Source: Candidatus Altimarinota bacterium (GTDB lineage: Bacteria > Patescibacteriota > Gracilibacteria > UBA4473). Taken from it: a stretch of DNA of 64,000 nt. The DNA is taken from assembly GCA_018608565.1 (NCBI GenBank), contig JABAZT010000019.1, positions 1-64,000 of the forward strand, given 5' to 3'. Shown piece by piece: positions 8,575 to 18,114 of this stretch (within the stretch, counting starts at the first letter, position 1; every line of letters begins with the position of its first letter). The notes beneath the pieces are model-generated. The model searched no databases. It worked only from the letters and a program-made list of their open reading frames with translations, and was not told where the DNA came from. The position numbers and the translations under genes are program-made.

Positions 8575-9594
8575 CTATCCAGAAAAATTATGCTTCCGAA
8601 TCATAAACTCTGGAATCCGATCAAGTTCATCAAGCGCTTCTGACTTGGCTATAGGACAAGATTTATCTTCTAAAATCCCATACATGGTACCGTTTTTAGG
8701 AATCTGATTTCGTATCCATTTTGCAAATACAAACCCACAAGTTGGAGCTCTGAGTATTTCTGTTTTTTGTGTTTGTGGAAAATGAATCCAACCTAGTTCA
8801 TCACCGGCTTCTACAGATTCTCCTAGTTTTCGATGAATATGAATTTCACCGCCTTCCAATGTCTTAATCCCAATACGATTTGTGAGAAAAAATTGTTTCT
8901 TTGGAATTACCATCGTCCCCGTCTTTAACATTTTTGTATGTATCAAGATGTTATATATTCCTTGAACGCCTTCATTTACCGCTTCCTCATCTATTATTTG
9001 AGCTCCTCCAATCTCCACTGTAATAACTGGAACATTGTGTTTCATCCTTAGATGCTCTGCCATCATATTTTGGTTGGCTTTCCTCTTTATGAGTACCTTT
9101 GTCCCAAAAGCTCTGCCCAGCGCTCTATTTAGACCTTCTGGATCATCTTTATGAATTCGAACATGAGGCATTAATATAGTACTTGCCCCTGCATCATGAC
9201 AATCTATTCCGAGACTACATTTTGAAAATATTTGAGTCGTCAGCTTATCTGCCAATGCCTCTGAAAAGCTCTTGATAGGATATTTACCAAAAGCTCTATT
9301 TAGATCCCTCTTATCTTCTTGCACTTGACGTTTCATTTCATTGAATCCAGAGATATTTATAACCGGAATAACTACGATGCTTCCGTACAGATCATCGATA
9401 AGATTTTCTTTTTGTGCTTTTTCTAGAAATGTACGAACAATCGCAATCCCATTAATCTCGGCTCCGTGCATTCCTGCTGAAATAAAGATTTTTGGTCCTG
9501 GTCGTTTTCCCTTGATAATATAGTAAGGAATCTTTGATTCCCATTCATTAAAACTAACTTTGAGTGTTTTTTTTGGAAAATTAATCGTTTCCAT
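8575..9594 (-). CDS. Succinylglutamate desuccinylase/aspartoacylase family zinc hydrolase
   Basis: 339 residues. The fold is M14-type zinc carboxypeptidase: SAGMHGAEINGI gives the zinc ligands His43 and Glu46, DLNRAF follows at 97-102, and the third ligand is His133 in GIDCHDAGAS. EIGG near residue 195 probably holds the catalytic glutamate region. The C-terminal 90 residues form a beta-rich domain typical of AstE/AspA relatives. The family removes acyl groups or cleaves amide bonds of N-acyl amino acids. It lies 21 bases after the stop of the RimK-type ligase gene on the same strand. In other bacteria such pairs add and remove amino-acid tails, so a matched ligase/hydrolase pair is plausible here. 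Confidence 0.85.
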   Translation of the reverse strand: METINFPKKTLKVSFNEWESKIPYYIIKGKRPGPKIFISAGMHGAEINGIAIVRTFLEKAQKENLIDDLYGSIVVIPVINISGFNEMKRQVQEDKRDLNRAFGKYPIKSFSEALADKLTTQIFSKCSLGIDCHDAGASTILMPHVRIHKDDPEGLNRALGRAFGTKVLIKRKANQNMMAEHLRMKHNVPVITVEIGGAQIIDEEAVNEGVQGIYNILIHTKMLKTGTMVIPKKQFFLTNRIGIKTLEGGEIHIHRKLGESVEAGDELGWIHFPQTQKTEILRAPTCGFVFAKWIRNQIPKNGTMYGILEDKSCPIAKSEALDELDRIPEFMIRKHNFSG

Positions 9595-9615
9595 TTTATT
9601 TTGGGTAATAGTGTA

Positions 9616-10512
9616 TTAACTCCCGAGCCGAACTGAAATAAACCGGAATATCTCTTGTGGAATATTTATGTTCGTGGCTTTTTCAAACCCTTCAAAACCA
9701 GGATTTGAATTTACTTCACAGATCTTATATCCATCTTCTTCGAATAATAAATCCACCCCTGCGATTTCTAGTCCCAAGACCTTTGCAGATTCAACAGCAA
9801 GCCATTCCACCTCTGGGGTAAGTAAAAAATTGTCTACACTTGCTCCTTTACTCACGTTTGCTCTAAAACCTTTATTGGCAGAACGAAGCATTGCCCCGAT
9901 AGCTCGTCCTCCTACAACATAGACTCGTAGATCTCTTCCATGTGAAGCTTTTACAAATTCCTGAAAGATGAAATTAAATTTTTTATCGGACTCTGAAAGT
10001 AATTCTTGAACTTCTTCAAAATGATCCTGATCCTTTATCAAATAAACACCTCTCCCTCGAGACCCCGTATTTTTTTTCATCACAAATGGGTATGAAAAAT
10101 TTTTCTCTATTGTTTCAATACAGATTGGAAACCTTCCAAGCATTGTTTTAGGGATTGGAAGATTATTTCGAGCCATTTCCTGTAACGACGAAAGCTTATC
10201 CTTGGCAATTTCAATAGAGTGGGCATTATTGATGATAAATACTCCTTGATGCTCAAAGTATCGTAACAAAGTTAATTGAAAATAATTAGTCGATGCTCCT
10301 GTCCGAGCCCAAAATACATCTGGAAGTTCAACTTTTTCTCCTTTGTGAAAAAGAGTTTCGTCAGGACTTAACAAGATCTCAAAATCTTCTTCTTTTACAA
10401 ATTCTAGTTCTAGATTTGCACTTTTGGCTTCTTCTAGGATTCTGGTTATAGGATAAGAACCCTCTTCGGAAAGAGCACCATACGGAGGTTGTCGTAATAC
10501 CCAAATTTTCAT
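9616..10512 (-). CDS. RimK-family ATP-grasp ligase
   Basis: 298 residues. ATP-grasp fold: PFVMKKNTGSRGRGVYLIKD is the lysine plus glycine-rich ATP loop, FIFQEFVKASHGRDLRVYVVGG carries the RDLRV hallmark of RimK relatives, and ICEVNSNPGFEGFE is the magnesium-binding E-x-N motif. RimK enzymes add glutamate residues to ribosomal protein S6, and relatives join amino acids to coenzyme F420 or make small peptides. The acceptor cannot be deduced. It is the first gene of a pair with the zinc hydrolase just downstream; this context favours a reversible amino-acid tagging role. Confidence 0.85.
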   Translation of the reverse strand: MKIWVLRQPPYGALSEEGSYPITRILEEAKSANLELEFVKEEDFEILLSPDETLFHKGEKVELPDVFWARTGASTNYFQLTLLRYFEHQGVFIINNAHSIEIAKDKLSSLQEMARNNLPIPKTMLGRFPICIETIEKNFSYPFVMKKNTGSRGRGVYLIKDQDHFEEVQELLSESDKKFNFIFQEFVKASHGRDLRVYVVGGRAIGAMLRSANKGFRANVSKGASVDNFLLTPEVEWLAVESAKVLGLEIAGVDLLFEEDGYKICEVNSNPGFEGFEKATNINIPQEIFRFISVRLGS

Positions 10513-10617
10513 ACCAAATTGAAATTAAATTATAACCGAATGATTTTCTGGATAAATTAGACTTTGTAAAGTACAAAATTTTAATTGTTTTCATGATGCT
10601 CTACAATAATTTTTATA

Positions 10618-11211
10618 TTAGTGATATTGTATTTCAGGAGTTTTTAAGTCTGGTATTTGATCTAAAATCTCCATAAGTTCAGCAACTATTTTTTCAGCTT
10701 CATAGAACAGTTTTACCTTAATTACTTCGTGTATTTTTTTTGATTCATCTATTCTTCCTTTTTTACTTAAACCCCAACAAACGGAAAGGAGTAATTTCTT
10801 TTTTTGATCTACCACTTTATCAATTGGGCTTCCTGGATCTTGATCCCCCCTTACTCTTTCTGCAAGAATGTTATCCGCCCCCTTTCTCGAATTTATATAA
10901 TCATTATATCGCAACATCATAGATTCATCGATGAGTTTCGCATTTTCTAGCCCCAAAATAACCCTTCGAACTCTTTTATCTGCTTCAAATAAATGCCCGG
11001 GATCACTAGCCCCTAACCACGCTAAGTTGTAATTATGCTCACACAAAAAACTAGTTCCAAATTCCCGATATATACACTTTGGTATTGCTTCCTTTGTTTG
11101 CTGAAAACACTCACATTCGTGGTTCTTACTATCACAAATAAGAGAAAAATCTACGATCACTTCTCCAAGCTCTTTTTTGTTTGTTTCTACCCACCTTTTT
11201 TCTAAAAACAT
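10618..11211 (-). CDS. Hypothetical Cys-containing protein, paralogue of the 7760-8404 protein
   Basis: 197 residues. The first 60 residues carry six Cys (ICDSKNHECECFQQ, PKCIY, FLCEHN), which may bind a metal; the rest is helical. It shares the RVR-x-x-x-(D/N)P segment and the surrounding helices with the 7760-8404 protein. It lies upstream of the RimK-like gene on the same strand with a gap of about 105 bases. Function unknown. Confidence 0.6.
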   Translation of the reverse strand: MFLEKRWVETNKKELGEVIVDFSLICDSKNHECECFQQTKEAIPKCIYREFGTSFLCEHNYNLAWLGASDPGHLFEADKRVRRVILGLENAKLIDESMMLRYNDYINSRKGADNILAERVRGDQDPGSPIDKVVDQKKKLLLSVCWGLSKKGRIDESKKIHEVIKVKLFYEAEKIVAELMEILDQIPDLKTPEIQYH

Positions 11212-11241
11212 AACACATTAATGTTTTGTTTTAAATTTATG

Positions 11242-11826
11242 TCAAATTCCTTTTTTCTTCCGAACCTCCTTGATCCATTGATTAGGACTGGTCTTCATCG
11301 CCTCTTTATATATTTTCTGAGCTGACTTTGTTTTGAGATTTTTTTCTACATTTTTGAGCCACATATCGAGTCCATCATATTCTCCCTGCATTTGAAATAT
11401 TTTGATCTGGAATACTTGCTCCAGGAAATCTGCATCTTTGACGACTTTTGCTTCTAACGTTTCTGATTCTTCCATTTCCTGGAAGTTAGACCTCATCTGT
11501 TCTCGAGCCTCTGTTGGCAGATCCTCTGTCTGATCAGAAAACGCCTCAAGCTCTGCTACTTTTTTATTGGTAAGATAAGAAGCTTGGAGCTTATTTACGT
11601 CCCCAATTCGCACCTCTGCATTGTCATGAAAAAGGATCATTTCTACCACCTTTGCTCGATCGGCATCCTCGATATCTGCGAGAAAATAAGCTATCTGTGT
11701 CGCAAGCAAAACATGCTCTGCGAGTGAATCAGGATTTGGGACATGAACAAGCTTGGTTCCACAATGTTTGAAATTTTTGAGATGATAGGCTTCGTAGAGA
11801 TAGTGGATGATGGATTTAACTGCCAT
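11242..11826 (-). CDS. HD-domain phosphohydrolase (YfbR/HDDC2-like)
   Basis: 194 residues. HD-superfamily metal ligands are visible: SLAEHV (His), LFHDNAEVRIGD (His-Asp) and VVKDADFLEQ (final Asp). The layout and length match the YfbR/HDDC2 group, which dephosphorylates 5'-deoxynucleoside monophosphates. A nucleotide-salvage role is likely in an organism with few biosynthetic genes, but the substrate is inferred from the family only. Confidence 0.85.
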   Translation of the reverse strand: MAVKSIIHYLYEAYHLKNFKHCGTKLVHVPNPDSLAEHVLLATQIAYFLADIEDADRAKVVEMILFHDNAEVRIGDVNKLQASYLTNKKVAELEAFSDQTEDLPTEAREQMRSNFQEMEESETLEAKVVKDADFLEQVFQIKIFQMQGEYDGLDMWLKNVEKNLKTKSAQKIYKEAMKTSPNQWIKEVRKKKGI

Positions 11827-11832
11827 AGGAGG

Positions 11833-11870
11833 TAACTGATTAATGGTCAGAAACAGAATAACTGATTCAT
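11833..11870 (+). repeat. Dispersed short repeat, copy B
   Basis: Intergenic stretch made of TAACTGATTAA and ACAGAATAACTGATT units just upstream of the HD-domain gene (minus) and before the small 11943 gene (plus). Confidence 0.5.
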
Positions 11871-11942
11871 ACTCATTGTCATCCTATCATAGATATTTTT
11901 CAATTATTGCAGTTACTACAAAAATTATTACCATAAAAATTA

Positions 11943-12194
11943 ATGGAAAATACTAAAAAACTAACTGACGTACTCGATTCGGCTGATATCGCCTATGAAA
12001 CAGGCGAAGATAAAATTACTATTACTCCACAAGCATTTACTCACTTTGATCTTACGGAAACTCAAAATCGCATTAACTGTGTTGAATTCACCAATGGAAC
12101 AAATGTTTTAAAATTTTCTGTCACGCCAGATCAGGCGGTTGCCACATTACAAAGATTTATAAACGATCGTTTTCCACAACAAGTAGCGGCATAA
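11943..12194 (+). CDS. Hypothetical small protein
   Basis: 83 residues from ATG at 11943. It is mixed alpha/beta, acidic, with no signal peptide and one Cys. Codon use resembles the neighbours. It lies tail-to-tail with the first Cys-rich gene, with stops two bases apart. No family recognised. Confidence 0.6.
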   Translation: MENTKKLTDVLDSADIAYETGEDKITITPQAFTHFDLTETQNRINCVEFTNGTNVLKFSVTPDQAVATLQRFINDRFPQQVAA

Positions 12195-12196
12195 TT

Positions 12197-13852
12197 TCAA
12201 CCTACAACTTTAAGATATTCCTCTTCACACAATATTCGTCCATCATAATCCTCTGGCCAGCTGGTCTCTATATCTTTTCCTGATTTGGCACATTTGGTTT
12301 TTCGGAGTGATCCACTGAAAGGCATCCAATCAAAATTTTCCTGAATCCGCCTCATATAGTATGAATTTGGCAATGGACATTTGAGTTTTTCTGAGAACTG
12401 AATATCTGCTTTCTGGATCTGAAATGGACGTTCAAATTTTTCATCCCAAAAGATCTTATCAGTGAGGTCTTCTTTCTTTTCCTGATCGGCCCTATCTGGA
12501 ATATCTTTGATGAGACTTACGCTTCGAGGTTTTCGATCTAGCTTTGGAGCGACATAAAACCGAGCTTGCCTTTGTTCAGCTTTGGTCAAAGGAAAATGAT
12601 ATCCAGACAAACTTTCCTCATATGGATTTGGAGCAAATGATCCTGGAAAGAATTTCCCCCACTCTCCGGTTTTTTTCATATGTGTGATAATTTTTTCTTT
12701 TTCGACTTTGTATTCTTTTTCGGTGTATTGCTTGTTGAAGATGCAGTATTTTTTCCCTACTAATCCACAACACCCAAAACAGTGCTCACACTGAAAACAA
12801 TATCCACAATAGTCTGTATACTGACATTCTGAAACATTGAAGTTGAACCTTGCCTGATAACATCTAATTTGGCACATAGAACTACAATAACATAACTCTG
12901 ATTCGTAGGTACTGATAGTATCGAGACAGTCTTTGAAATCATGTCCTCGAAGTTGATTGATATTGTCTTCTGCCTCTGAAGTAAAAAATGTTTCTGCCAA
13001 GTTTTTACTCTTTTCTATATAGTCCCCCGTACATTCCTCTGACTGATCAATATACTGATCTCTATGCCAGGCCATACTAACCATCATGTGTTTGAAGTGT
13101 TGTTTGGCAATTTCATATTTTGATCGAGATGCAAAATCCCACTCTTTTATTTTTTCTTCATAGGCTTCTTTTGTTAGTTGTTGATTCCCAAAACAGTACT
13201 GCTTGTTTCGCAGGTTAAAACTAAACATACAATCCGTACAATTTCGACAATCGTATACAAACGAACAATTTTGAAGATTTCTACAATTTACGGCATATCG
13301 AACCTCAAAACAATTATGACAATTGGTCAGATCTATACAAAGCTCACACTTGAAACTAAACACCGCATAGTGAACCTCTGTTGAATCTATAAGTCTATAG
13401 GAATATCGTGCGTCTTCATCCCCTATTCCACTGTGACAGAGGTAACAGTTTTTGGAATACCACCAATCATCTGTATATTCACAGTTTTCATTTCCAGTTC
13501 CGGTTTTATGTGGGATAGGAGATTTAGTAAAAAGCTTTAGGGCCTGAGAAAAAAAATCTCTATTGAAATCCATCTCTGAGATTGGAGGATTGGAGTGCTC
13601 TGCCCACTGTTCTCTCTCCCATACAGGATAGGGACAATCAGGACGAAAGACTGATACAATCGCTTCGCCCGTCATATCACAGGTGCGTGGATGGAGATTC
13701 CAGTGTGGCCAAAAAGCTCCAAGTTCTCTAAATCTATAACGAGGCGCAATCATCGGATAACCGTCCCCGACTCCTAGCTTTTCTCGTAGTTTTTTTTCGG
13801 CTTCTGAGATGAAGAATGGTTCACCGGATATTTGGCAGGTAACGGTCGTCAT
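12197..13852 (-). CDS. Cys-rich protein of unknown function, copy 1 of a tandem pair
   Basis: 551 residues. The N-terminus (MTTVTCQISGEPFFIS) and the C-terminus (TKCAKSGKDIETSW) both look like treble-clef or zinc-ribbon ends, with a CDMTGEAI-type repeat near residue 59. The middle is packed with Cys pairs in a repeating pattern (CELCIDLTNCHNCFEV, NCRNLQNCSFVYDCRNC, YCGYCFQCEHCFGCC), roughly one Cys every four to eight residues, suggesting a stacked repeat holding several metal ions or disulfides. No signal peptide, so metal binding is likelier. The family resembles large Cys-rich proteins common in CPR genomes that have no known role. The paralogue at 13922-15565 lies directly upstream. Confidence 0.75.
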   Translation of the reverse strand: MTTVTCQISGEPFFISEAEKKLREKLGVGDGYPMIAPRYRFRELGAFWPHWNLHPRTCDMTGEAIVSVFRPDCPYPVWEREQWAEHSNPPISEMDFNRDFFSQALKLFTKSPIPHKTGTGNENCEYTDDWWYSKNCYLCHSGIGDEDARYSYRLIDSTEVHYAVFSFKCELCIDLTNCHNCFEVRYAVNCRNLQNCSFVYDCRNCTDCMFSFNLRNKQYCFGNQQLTKEAYEEKIKEWDFASRSKYEIAKQHFKHMMVSMAWHRDQYIDQSEECTGDYIEKSKNLAETFFTSEAEDNINQLRGHDFKDCLDTISTYESELCYCSSMCQIRCYQARFNFNVSECQYTDYCGYCFQCEHCFGCCGLVGKKYCIFNKQYTEKEYKVEKEKIITHMKKTGEWGKFFPGSFAPNPYEESLSGYHFPLTKAEQRQARFYVAPKLDRKPRSVSLIKDIPDRADQEKKEDLTDKIFWDEKFERPFQIQKADIQFSEKLKCPLPNSYYMRRIQENFDWMPFSGSLRKTKCAKSGKDIETSWPEDYDGRILCEEEYLKVVG

Positions 13853-13921
13853 TGATTCAAGTTATGGTTTGATCGATACAGTAATGAAATACCTGTTTTT
13901 GACAACTTCTAAATTAAGTTT

Positions 13922-15565
13922 CTAAATAACTTTCAGATATTCTTCTTCACTGAGGATTCTTCCATCATATTCCTCTGGCCAGCTAGTCTCTATATGTTTT
14001 CCTGATTTGGCACATTTAGTCCTTCTGAGTGATCCACTAAATGGCATCCAATCAAAATTCTCTTGAATCCGTCTCATATAGTATGAATTTGGCAATGGAC
14101 ATTTGAGTTTTCCTGAGAACTGAATGTCTTCTTTTGGGATCTGAAATGGTCGCTGTGCAATTTCATCCCAAAAGACTTTTCCTTCAAAATCTTCATCGCT
14201 ATAACTATCTGGAATATCTGAGATTGAGAGTGCATTAGTTGGTTTTCTTTCTACCGTTTTAGAATCTCTAAATCTAAGCTGTTTTTGTTGCTCAGAAGAA
14301 ATAGGAAAATGGTACCCGGACAAACTTTCATCATAAGGATTTGGAGCAAAATATCCTGGAAACATTTTCCCCCATTCCTCTGATTGCTCCATGTGTTTGA
14401 TAATTTTTTCTTTCAGAACCGCATACTCTTCTTTGGTATATTGTTTGTTGAAGATGCAGTATTTTTTTCCTACGAGACCACAACATCCAAAACAATCCGA
14501 ACACTGAAAACAATACGCAGAATAATCGGTAAATTTACAATCATTTACACTAAAACTAAAACGAACTTCATACGAATACACCGGTAAAACAGAACTTATC
14601 CCTAGTTCTGCCCCTACGGTTCCCAGCGAATCTACAAATGACTTGGCATCTGGACCACAAAATAGAACATTTACACAATCCTCATGCTTGGTCAGAAAAT
14701 AACAATTTTCACATTTTTTTACATTTTCAATGTAATTTCCAAAAGAATCTTCCTGTTTATTTACATCGGCACATCTATGCCATGCTTGCGTTTTCATCAT
14801 TTCTCCAAAAAATGTTTTAGCTTGTTCATATCTTTCTCTTGAAGTGAGATTCCATTCTTTTTTCCTTTTTTCAAATTCATCTTTTGTCAGCTCTTGATTC
14901 CCAAAACAATACTTTTTATTTCGGAGATTGAAGCAAAACATACAATCAGAACAATTTCTACAATCATATAAAAAGTCTGAATTATTTACGTTTCGACAAT
15001 AGAGCAGATAATTTGAATCAAAACATCGCTTACAATTCACTAAATCATTACAAAGCGCTGATTCCATTGAAACCACACTGTAACCACAATCTTTTATCTT
15101 ATCACACCCATAACAATATCGGCAGTCTTCATTGTCTTGTCCCGAGTGACAGAGATAACAGTTTTTACTTCTATACCAATCATCGGTGTATTCACAGTTT
15201 TGATTATGACTCTGGAAATTATGTGGAATTGGACATCGCTGAAAAAGTTCCCAGGCCTGTTCAAAGAAATTTTGAGTGAAATCAAGCTCTGCCATCGGCG
15301 GATCGGCGTACTTTATCCATTCTTCTCTATCCCAAACCGGATAGACACAGTCTGATCGAAATATGGAAATAATGGTTTTTCCAGTCTTATCACATTTCCG
15401 TGGATGAAGATTCCAGTGAGGCCAAAAGGCTCCGAGTTCTTGAAATCTATATTTTGGAGATTTAGTTGGAAGTGTATCTCCAAATCCAAACTTGGCTCTA
15501 AGCTCTTTTTCAAGTGAGGAAACCGTAAATTTTTCTCCGGAATTTTGGCAGGTGACTTGAGTCAT
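13922..15565 (-). CDS. Cys-rich protein of unknown function, copy 2 of a tandem pair
   Basis: 547 residues, collinear with the 12197-13852 protein. Both start with MT-x-VTCQ, share the NWHLHPR block near residue 55, the repeated Cys units (CKRCFDSNYLLYCRNVNN, CRNCSDCMFCFNLRNKKYC) and GLVGKKYCIFNKQYT, and end with almost the same 60 residues. DNA identity is highest in the last 200 bases, where most differences are silent. The middle Cys repeats differ more, in number and spacing. Gene order suggests a tandem duplication, with the two probably transcribed together (69-base gap). Confidence 0.75.
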   Translation of the reverse strand: MTQVTCQNSGEKFTVSSLEKELRAKFGFGDTLPTKSPKYRFQELGAFWPHWNLHPRKCDKTGKTIISIFRSDCVYPVWDREEWIKYADPPMAELDFTQNFFEQAWELFQRCPIPHNFQSHNQNCEYTDDWYRSKNCYLCHSGQDNEDCRYCYGCDKIKDCGYSVVSMESALCNDLVNCKRCFDSNYLLYCRNVNNSDFLYDCRNCSDCMFCFNLRNKKYCFGNQELTKDEFEKRKKEWNLTSRERYEQAKTFFGEMMKTQAWHRCADVNKQEDSFGNYIENVKKCENCYFLTKHEDCVNVLFCGPDAKSFVDSLGTVGAELGISSVLPVYSYEVRFSFSVNDCKFTDYSAYCFQCSDCFGCCGLVGKKYCIFNKQYTKEEYAVLKEKIIKHMEQSEEWGKMFPGYFAPNPYDESLSGYHFPISSEQQKQLRFRDSKTVERKPTNALSISDIPDSYSDEDFEGKVFWDEIAQRPFQIPKEDIQFSGKLKCPLPNSYYMRRIQENFDWMPFSGSLRRTKCAKSGKHIETSWPEEYDGRILSEEEYLKVI

Positions 15566-15567
15566 AG

Positions 15568-15595
15568 ATAACTGATTAACTGAGTAACAGAATAA
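15568..15595 (+). repeat. Dispersed short repeat, copy C
   Basis: ATAACTGATTAACTGAG followed by TAACAGAATAA, just upstream of the second Cys-rich gene. Same unit as the copies at 6268, 11833 and 7031. Confidence 0.5.
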
Positions 15596-15634
15596 AGAAA
15601 TAACTTATAACATAAAACTAAAAATCATAAGCGA

Positions 15635-15720
15635 GTTTGGGCTCTTGTGGTTTTCCTCCAGGAGTGCCTACATATTCAAGAAAGGGGGCCAACGGAGGAA
15701 ACCATTGGTTTCAGCCCGTT
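15635..15720 (+). ncRNA. Possible structured leader upstream of infB
   Basis: GGTTTTCCTCC (15649-15659) can pair with GGAGGAAACC (15694-15703) with one bulged T. The AAACC of the second arm can instead pair with GGTTT at 15707-15711, so two exclusive folds are possible. GGGCT at 15639-15643 can close the whole element with AGCCC at 15713-15717. It lies 70 bases before the infB start. I match it to no riboswitch consensus I know. Folding is by eye. Confidence 0.35.
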
Positions 15721-15790
15721 AAAATCTAGACATTAAAAGGCTTTTCTCTACTATCTGTCGGCTAAACAACATAATTTACAAAAGAACTCT

Positions 15791-17935
15791 ATGCCTATAT
15801 CCGTTGATGATCTCGCCAAACGTCTCGATCTCGCTCCTGAAGCGATCACACTCCATGCTATGGATCTGGATTTTGAAATTCCAGATGATGAAATGATCCC
15901 AGATGATATAGCGTTGGAAATTGAAAAACTAGAGACCAATGATGAAATCTCACAGTTTGAACATGAAATGGAAGATCAAATAGAGCGAGAAATTGTAGAA
16001 AAACAAGCCGCAAAAACAGCAGGACAAAAGAAAGTCCCACACAAGAAAAAGAAATCTGAAGAACAAAAAGAAAAAGAACAGGTACAAAAAATTGAAATCA
16101 TTAGGGAAGAAGATGGAACCCTTATTCTTCCTGAAAAATGTAGTGTAAAAGAACTTTCTATTAAACTTGGAAAACCAATTCCTATTGTTTTGATAAAACT
16201 CAAAGCCAATGGAATCGTCGCTAATCTGAAACAAGAAATTGACTATGAAACGGCTGCGATTGTAGCCGCAGATCTAGATATCAAAGTAAAAAAAGAAGCG
16301 GCAGTACTAACAGGAGAAGAACTATTTAAAGGGAATCTTGGAGATCTTCTCGCAGGAGAGGAGATGGAACAACTGGTAAAACGACCACCTGTGATCTCTA
16401 TCATGGGACATGTAGATCATGGGAAGACTTCTATTCTTGACTTTATCCGTAAAGCCAAAGTGGTTGATGGAGAAGCCGGAGGAATTACGCAACGAATCGG
16501 GGCCTATCAAGTCGAAGTAAATGGAGAGTCTATGACATTCCTGGATACACCTGGTCATGAAGCTTTTACAACTATGCGAGCCAGAGGCGCTCAAGCTACT
16601 GATATTGCAATTCTCGTCGTTGCCTCGACAGAAGGACTCAAACCTCAGTCAGTCGAAGCGATCAATCATGCCAAACAGGCTGAAATACCGATCATTGTGG
16701 CAATCAACAAGATGGACCTGGATGGTTCGAATCCAGATCTCGTCAAAGGACAACTCGCCGAACAAGGACTAAACCCTGAAGATTGGGGTGGAGATGTTCC
16801 ATGTGTACCAGTTTCTGCAAAAACAGGGCTTGGTATTGATACACTATTAGAAACTATTCAAATTGTAGCTGCAACTCGAGAACTGAAGGCAAATCCAAAC
16901 CGATCTGCGATTGGAACGATCATCGAATCTACGATGGATAAACGTGCTGGAATCTCTGCAACGGTTCTGGTAAATACTGGAATCTTGAGTCAAGGAGATG
17001 CATTTGTGATCTATGATCAAAATGGAAAAGTTCGAGCTATGACTGACTACCAAGGAAAATCAATCAAAGCCGCTGGACCATCAACTCCAGTACGACTCTC
17101 AGGATTCTCCAAACTACCACGAGTCGGAGATCTGCTGCAAGTGATGGAAAATGATAAAGTAGCTCGTAGAAAATCCGAAGAAGTAGCCTCTATCCTCCAT
17201 GAAGATGAATTGGCTGGACGAACTAAGGTCTCTATGGAAACGCTCAAACAACGGCTCAAAGAAGGTCGAATGGAGCAACTAAAAGTAATTGTAAAAACGG
17301 ATTCTAATGGAACGCTGGAGGCGGTCGTGACTGAAATAGAAAAAGCAAAAACAGAACAAGCTTTCTCCAAAGTTATCCATCAAGGAGTCGGCGAAATCAC
17401 AGAATCAGATATAATGCTTGCAGCTGCAGGAGAAGCGATTATCGTTGGTTTTAACGTAAAAGCTAACGGTCGTATGAATGATCTTGCAAAACAAGAAGGC
17501 GTCCAGATCCTTAAGTATGATGTAATTTATCACCTGACGGAAAAGATCACCGAGATTCTGGAAGGAAAAATATCAGCTCAAGATGCCGAAGAGATCATTG
17601 GAGACTTTACGGTCAAAGCTATCTTTGCTGCCAACAAACGAATGGCGGTTATCGGAGGAGAAGTCCTCAATGGTAAAATGCGTAAATCTGGTAAAATACG
17701 ACAATATCGTCTGGCAGAGAAAGAGGTCAAAGAACTCGATGAAGAGAAAAATGTTATTGTGAAAACAATACAAGAAGAGGTTGTCATTGGAAACGCGAAG
17801 ATTGAATCGGTCCAAAAAGGACAGGAATCTGTAAATGAAGTAAATGCTGGTGCCGAATGTGGTCTACGAGTAGAACACAAAGATCTAGTATTTGAACCGG
17901 GAGATCGTATTGAACTCTATGTAGAGAAGAACTAG
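15791..17935 (+). CDS. infB: Translation initiation factor IF-2
   Basis: 714 residues. It is the GTPase that places initiator tRNA on the small ribosomal subunit. Residues 1-195 are the variable N-terminal part, with a Lys/Glu-rich linker at 62-110. The G domain follows: GHVDHGKT (206-213, P-loop), GGITQRIGAY (switch I), DTPGH (252-256) and NKMD (306-309; usually NKID). After it come the beta-barrel domain II, domain III and the C-terminal fMet-tRNA-binding barrel, ending about where the family ends. It stands alone rather than in the usual nusA-infB operon. Confidence 0.97.
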   Translation: MPISVDDLAKRLDLAPEAITLHAMDLDFEIPDDEMIPDDIALEIEKLETNDEISQFEHEMEDQIEREIVEKQAAKTAGQKKVPHKKKKSEEQKEKEQVQKIEIIREEDGTLILPEKCSVKELSIKLGKPIPIVLIKLKANGIVANLKQEIDYETAAIVAADLDIKVKKEAAVLTGEELFKGNLGDLLAGEEMEQLVKRPPVISIMGHVDHGKTSILDFIRKAKVVDGEAGGITQRIGAYQVEVNGESMTFLDTPGHEAFTTMRARGAQATDIAILVVASTEGLKPQSVEAINHAKQAEIPIIVAINKMDLDGSNPDLVKGQLAEQGLNPEDWGGDVPCVPVSAKTGLGIDTLLETIQIVAATRELKANPNRSAIGTIIESTMDKRAGISATVLVNTGILSQGDAFVIYDQNGKVRAMTDYQGKSIKAAGPSTPVRLSGFSKLPRVGDLLQVMENDKVARRKSEEVASILHEDELAGRTKVSMETLKQRLKEGRMEQLKVIVKTDSNGTLEAVVTEIEKAKTEQAFSKVIHQGVGEITESDIMLAAAGEAIIVGFNVKANGRMNDLAKQEGVQILKYDVIYHLTEKITEILEGKISAQDAEEIIGDFTVKAIFAANKRMAVIGGEVLNGKMRKSGKIRQYRLAEKEVKELDEEKNVIVKTIQEEVVIGNAKIESVQKGQESVNEVNAGAECGLRVEHKDLVFEPGDRIELYVEKN

Positions 17936-18003
17936 GAAAGTCTATTGCAAAAAAAGTATATAAAATTAGGATCTTCTCGCTCTAAAAAGGGCTCCCGAAA
18001 ATC

Positions 18004-18018
18004 GTGATATCATATCAC
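18004..18018. promoter_or_regulatory. Perfect 15-bp dyad upstream of tRNA-Ala
   Basis: GTGATAT, one central C, then ATATCAC. It could be an operator or an RNA hairpin in the infB-tRNA spacer. No matching regulator is seen in the window. Confidence 0.3.
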
Positions 18019-18114
18019 ACAGTCAGAGATTTTAGGGAAAGAGGAAGAGATTACGGAGTGTTGGAGATTATTTTCGTAGAAAATCATCGTATACACGCAG
18101 TCATCTCTGACGAA

